A model generated the notes under the pieces. That model made no database searches and was not told the DNA's origin. It saw only the letters and a list, made by a program, of their open reading frames with translations. Of a stretch of 64,000 nucleotides of DNA, positions 36,001 through 42,000 are shown one piece after another. How positions within the stretch are numbered: the stretch's first letter is position 1; every line of letters starts with the position of its first letter. The stretch is from assembly GCA_022828595.1 (NCBI GenBank), contig JAKGHH010000002.1:84226076-84290075 (forward strand), in the 5' to 3' direction. This stretch comes from Nelumbo lutea (taxonomy: Eukaryota > Streptophyta > Magnoliopsida > Proteales > Nelumbonaceae). The position numbers and the translations under genes were made by a program.

Positions 36001-39000
36001 AGAAGGCAAAAGAATTAAATCCCTCCAAGCTGATAATTGAAGGTGATTCTAAGCTGGTTATTGGCTGGCTCCAAAAGGAGGAGTGGGGATGGTGGGAATA
36101 TATTAATGAGACAAGGAAGTTTAGTTGCTTGACGTGAGGAATGGATATTCAGTTTTGGGTTAAGAGTGATGCAAACTGTTTGGCTGATGCTTTGGCCAAA
36201 CAGGGAGTGGGAAGAAGCACAGATTTTTGGGCCATGTTGTAATCTATTCTCTTCTGTATATTCGAGGAGTTAAGAAAGTTTACCTTCCCTCTGTATTCTG
36301 TCCTTTCTCTATTCTAATTGATGAATTGATTCTCTGTTATTGATAAAAAGTAAATAAAGTCAAAAAACTATTTGGGTGCTTCCACACATCTAATCTTTCT
36401 ATTTCCTCATTTTATTAGAGGACTATCTGTCAATAGATCTGATATTCTTCATCCTAATCTCTTAGTTTTTTTTTTTTTTTTTCTAATGACCAAGAGTCAT
36501 TCTTTCAAGTAATAAAAAACTCAATGAGGATGGTTTGAGCAACCCTGCAAGGTTCTTTTGAGGCATTTTCAAATTGTGAAGTTAATGGACTGGTACAGCA
36601 ACATTGGCTGGTGATGGGGATAAATCCAGAACAGAAAATGGTAGGATATAATGATATATCATGCTTGTGCAGTATAATGTCAGAGGCCTATAGGATTGGT
36701 TATTGACTGTGGTGAGCAATAACAGAGCTGAGTGCAATTTCTTTAATGTTTGTGTAAACCTTACTCTACAAGTTTGGTGTATTTTTTTTTGAAGGGTAAA
36801 AAGGAAATTTCATTAAACTGAAAAAAAGGCAGTATGCAGTACATCTCAAAATGATGGTTGTCAAGTTGATAAACCAAATACAAATCGGCTATCAAACTGT
36901 AAATGAATCAAAATTACAGGGATTCAACTCCAGAATGCCCCAGAAATTCTCTAACAAATCAGACTTATTCACTTGGTCAAACTCTGGAAGACTGAGTGCC
37001 CAAGCTGCAATCAGATTGCCCACTCCTGCTATCAAATATTCAATATTTTTTCCCTTGTCCTCGAAAACACTTCAGTTTCTCACTTTTCAAATGGACCAGC
37101 ATATTGTGAATGGAATACAGATCCACAGGAATTTGGCTTTCTTGCTTCCTCTGATTTTCAGCCATTTGGAGAAAATCTCTGCTGGAACCGAAGGATGAAA
37201 TGCATTCTCTCCAAACAGGTTGTAGGATGGGGATGTAAGGCTAGGTTGCGGAGTGGTCTCTTTGAAAGATGAAGAGAAGCCTCGAGAGTGAGGGAAAGTG
37301 AAGGTCCTTAGGTAAAGGGCTTAGAAAATGAGAGAGCTGTGGATACTTGAGAGTATCAGTAACAAATGCTTAGGATCGGATGAGTTCTAATGTGAAGAGG
37401 ATCTCTATTTATGGAGGAGGTCCCTCAGATCCTAAAAGGTAGGAGATTAAGATATTCGCTCCGTATCGGGAAGGGAATATCTGATTCACTGTCAATCATT
37501 GGGTGCGCTACTGAGGTATCACCACGTGTTTCATGAGGATCTTCTCAAGGATTCGCTTTCCTTATCCTTGAGTTTCCTCATTACTCGCGTGTGCTCCTAC
37601 CTTTTTGCGTGTCATAACTAATCCTATGTGGCAATAGTGATGTCTCCGTTTGGCGGTACCTTGCCAGTTTTATGTAGCGGCTTGTGAAGTCCTTTGTTGT
37701 CTTGGGTTCGCGTGTGTCTGGGTACACGCGGGCCTCGCTATGGGCTCAGCCTACTGTCCTTTTTATCCCGATATCTAGAGTGGGCTCGCAGGTCGTGAGT
37801 TCATCGCATGTTGTAGCGGGTGTGGCTTCATTGCACACTTAGGTTTGTTTGAGTCTCTTGGACGGGTCTTTCTAAGGTTTATTTAGGTTCTGGTGTTAAC
37901 TGAACTTGGTGACCTGTGGGTTTATTGCAGCTTTGCTTAATGTTTTGCGGGTTCATCGCAAAGGTGGCGGTGTACCGCAAGTTCATTGCAACATGGGAGT
38001 TGATTGCAAGCGGCTCGTGAGTGCTTCTGTGGCATTACTCTTGGTGTCCAAGTGTTCTTTGAGGGTCTAGGTGAGCTGTACATACCTACACAGGTAGGAG
38101 AAGAACTTCCGAATGAAGTTTGCCACACTACATGGGAAGAATAAATGGAGGACTGTTTCTTCCTCCTGGTTGCACATATAACAACAGTTTGCTAACTGTA
38201 AGCCTCTGGATTTCAGGTTGTCAGAGGTTAGAATACTGTCATTCGCCACCAGCCAAGCAAAAGCTTCTACCCTTGCGGGTACTGGGTTACTCCACACTCC
38301 TTTATCTGGTCTGAATCCCTACCATCTCTCAGTAAAGCCTTGTAAAAGGATTTAATTGAGAATCTTCCTCCTCTGCATTCTTTCCACCATAATCCATCTG
38401 CTGTAGCTCTGGAAAGATTTGTATTTTCTAACCTTTCCAATAACAGAATACACTCTTCCACCTCTTGGTCCAATAAATGTCTTCTGAACTTCGGGTTCCA
38501 AATCACTTGCTCCCCTCTCCACTCATAACACTGCTCAATAGATATTTGTTGATCTGTCAGCTTGTAAAGTTTAGGGCACACCTCATACAATTTTCTCACC
38601 CCAAGACACTCGTCTTCCCAAAACCTTACCCTAAGCCCTTCTCCCACTTTAAACTTAACTAAACTTCTGAAGTCTTGATTAAAGCTCATGATTCCTTTCC
38701 ACACACTTATCCCATAGGAGCTCCTCACCTTCCTTGATTCCAACCCGAACCTCACCACACCATATTTTCCAACCTTCTCCATAATGCCTCCCTCTCTCTT
38801 TCTTGCCCAAATCTCCATAGCCATTTCCCTAAAAGTGCTTTGTTAAATAATTTTACCCTTCTCAGCCTCAAGCCTCCCCGCTCCTTTGATTTTCAGACCT
38901 TCTCCTACTTGACCAAATGAAGCTTTTTGGTCCCCCACCCCCTCCCATAGAAAGTCCCTCTGAATTTTCTCAATTTTCATAGCCTCTTCTCTGGGAACTC

Positions 39001-42000
39001 TTAAAAGGGATAAGTAATATGTTGGTAAGCTGGACAGAACACTCTAAGTGTGATTCTCCCACCCAAAGATAGATACTTGGTTTTCCATCTATCCCGCCAG
39101 CCTCCTCTCCACCCTTTCTATTAAAGGTTCCAGATATTAATTGCTGCTGCCTTTGATTCCACTGGCAGCCCAAGATAGATGAAAGGTAGCTCCCCTACCT
39201 TACACGCCAGCACTTCTGTGTATTGCCTCACTTCCTCGGCACTTAGGTTCCCAACTCCTATTAGTGAACTTTTTTCCATATTCACCTTTAGACCAGTCAG
39301 CATTTCAAAGTTGGCTAAGATAGCTCTTAAATTCAGAACTTGATTTGCTGAAGCATCTAGGAAGATTAGTGTATCATCAACATATTGTAGGTGAGAGATA
39401 TGCAGTCCTTCATTTCCAACTTTAAAGCCTTCTATCCACCCCCTCTGCACTCCTTTCTTCATGATCAGGTTTAAAGCTTCCATGACTAAGACAAACAACA
39501 AAGGTGAAGTGGGCCCCCCTGCCTCAACCCTCCAAACCCCATCAACCTGGTGTAGGAGTCTTTAACTTAATATATGCACTCTCCTGAGACATCAAACTTT
39601 ACAACTGTTGAACATGTCCTAAAGCACTTGGTTAAACAATCTCGGAATAGGAATTCATTTCTCTAAGCATGGCAATCTCAAAGTGGTTACAGATCATGGA
39701 TTGGGCCGGTTCACTTCATGGTTACAGGTTATTGCATGTTTATGAGTGGAAATTTATTAATATGGATAAGAACAAATGGCAGTGGCCAAATGAAGTGCCA
39801 AGGCAGGGTATTGTGCCATGGCACATGGAGTAGCTGAAGTTTTGTGGACAAGGAATTTGCTAACTGAATTGGGCTTTACTATGACCGATGTCATATCCCT
39901 TTGTTATGACAAGAAGGTGGCAATGAACATGGAACACAATCTAGTTAAACATGACAGAACCAAAGACATTGAAGTTGATAAGCATTTCATTTACGAGAGA
40001 TGGGAAGGTGGAGAAGGATGATATCTCCTATTTCTCTCATTGTTTCTCTTCTCTTCTTTTCCTCTTTTCTATTTCTATGAAAAATAACATGGGAAATGTG
40101 TCACACCCCCCAGAGTACAGGGGGTCTCTGTAATTTACCCAAAAGGTACTTTGCTCAATTTTTAATTAACACAATGCTATTTGTTATGTTTTTTGGTAGG
40201 ACTACTTGTTTTGGTAAGGAATTTTGATAATTTGCTTTTTTTTTTTTTAGATTCTTACTTTCTTATATTTTTCCATTTGCAGTTTTGTGTTTCTGTTTGT
40301 TCCCTGGTATTTGCTGGAGAAACCAGGGATGGAAGTTTCACAGATTCAGTTCAATTTCTGGATATTTTTTTCAAATGCCCTTTGTGCACTAGCCTTGAAC
40401 TTTTCAATATTCTTGGTAATTGGAAGAACTGGAGCAGTCACTATCCGGGTTGCTGGTGTTCTGAAAGATTGGATTCTGATTGCACTTTCAACTGTTTTAT
40501 TTCCTGAATCAACGATTACTGGTCTGAATATCATTGGATATGCAATTGGTACTTCTCTTTCCATCTAAGTGAGCAAATTTGTAACACATTCAAAATTTCT
40601 GCATTAATTATTAAAATTTCACATTTTCATTGTATTCTTCTGCAGCTCTTTGTGGTGTAATCATGTATAACTACTTGAAAGTGAAGGATGTCCGAGCATC
40701 TCAACTTCCAGCTGAAAGTATCCCAGACAGAGCATCAAAGGTCAGTTTGTATCATATATTTGATACCTTCAGGATATCAGGGTTACTGCTTATTTCATGA
40801 GTACTAGTTATTCCGTAATATTTAGTGGTTTTATTTGTTCTTGTTTGAAGTAATAACTGTTATTCAGTATATCTCAGAATACTGTCCCAGTATTGGATCT
40901 TAAATATGACATTATAAATTGATAACCACCAATATATCGCCTTCTTTGGAGCTGTGGTAAGATGATTAGTTGTCTAAAAGTCTCATGGGCATTGCTTCCA
41001 TTTTAATGGCAACCAATGCAAAACATAATGCTTAAAGTTCAGAATGAGCTTCCAGAAATTTTGCTCAAATGTCAGTAAGATTATATAAAAAATTCCAAGT
41101 GTGCATTGATGTTTATTCTCTGCTCCTGAACTCTGAAGCAAGATTTATAATAAATTTTCAACATTTTTATAGTGTGTTTATTGTTTCCATAATTTTATGA
41201 TGTTTATGCCAGCTTCCATTACCTTCTATTTTTTATCAGTAACACAATTTATTAATATCTGCAAAGTGAATGGTATACATCATAATGTGCTAAGCACCTT
41301 AAAAAAGCTAACAAGCCTCGACTAAGCTTCTTCTATTTTCCATTTACAAGTTTCCCCCTTGTTGAATTAAACCTGGAAACATTTGGTTTCTATTACCATA
41401 AACCCTAAAACCCCAAACCCCAAACCCTAAACCCTTTTTGCAATCCTATTTTCTATGATGTCCATTTAAAATTAGTTCTTAGCTCTAAGGCTAGCCTTTT
41501 GATCTCCCTGAAAGTGTCTATGGTCCCAACAATCAATGCAGTCTCTCTTTGACCATCCTACAATCATACTAGGGTACTTATCATTCAAGATTTCTCTGTA
41601 GTTTAGGGATTTTGTTATCCTTATGATGTGAAGAACTGCCTATAATTCTGCATGCTCATACCTGAAGTAGTATAGCTAAGACGTTCCTTTATCCCAATTT
41701 CTGACTACTCCCCCAATTTCTGGGTTCCCTATGCTGCAGCTGTCAAAATACATCATGATGTTTAGGGCTGGGGGCATGAAGGGATAAAGGGTGGTCTGTC
41801 TTTTGTCAAAGAGGAGAACGCCATCTGCTGCCAAAATCTTTATATGGTATCACAGGTAGTGAAAGAAGTAAGCATGCCCAACCTATATAACCCTGATACA
41901 GCAAGGGCATGGCTGGGTACAGTATTGAATACATAATTCACACTTAAAATTGAAGTATTCGACACAATAAGACACCTTGCAATACACTCGCAATACTGCT

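Larger units (their letters stand above)
34330..36240 (+). pseudogene. Plus-strand LINE ORF2 C-terminal region (zf-RVT and RNase H), interrupted
   Basis: [15 protein letters not shown] and [18 protein letters not shown] at 34360-34530, zinc-block remnants at 34640-34720, resuming at 35339 ([14 protein letters not shown]). After a [17 protein letters not shown] and KLNFD at about 35840. The RNase H C-terminus reads [16 protein letters not shown] near 36180-36210. Several frameshifts. Confidence 0.72.
30535..36370 (+). mobile_element. LINE D assembly, plus strand, interrupted by five later insertions
   Basis: Segments: 30535-30759 ([26 protein letters not shown]), 31330-31529 ([31 protein letters not shown]), 32127-32168 ([13 protein letters not shown]), then after the minus-strand LINE E the zinc-binding and RNase H parts at 34330-36240. 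Between 32168 and 34330 much of RT is missing, so a deletion or two separate LINEs of one family is possible. A-rich 3' end near 36345-36370. Confidence 0.65.
36782..39547 (-). mobile_element. LINE G, minus strand, 5'-truncated, with a solo LTR inside
   Basis: T-run at 36782. Minus strand: LRQG remnant (about 39520), [13 protein letters not shown] (RT motif C) and [15 protein letters not shown] in 39121-39501, [14 protein letters not shown] and [11 protein letters not shown] in 38267-38824, zinc block [10 protein letters not shown] at 38067-38297. After the solo [11 protein letters not shown] and FTICWSIWKVRN at about 37050-37190. No RNase H. TGGTGTA at 36775-36781 and 39548-39554 may be the target duplication. 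Confidence 0.82.

Noticed and set aside
36775..39554. TGGTGTA as a firm target duplication of LINE G
   Set aside because: Only 7 bp and the 5' boundary is not sharp; kept as a suggestion in the feature text, not as proof.
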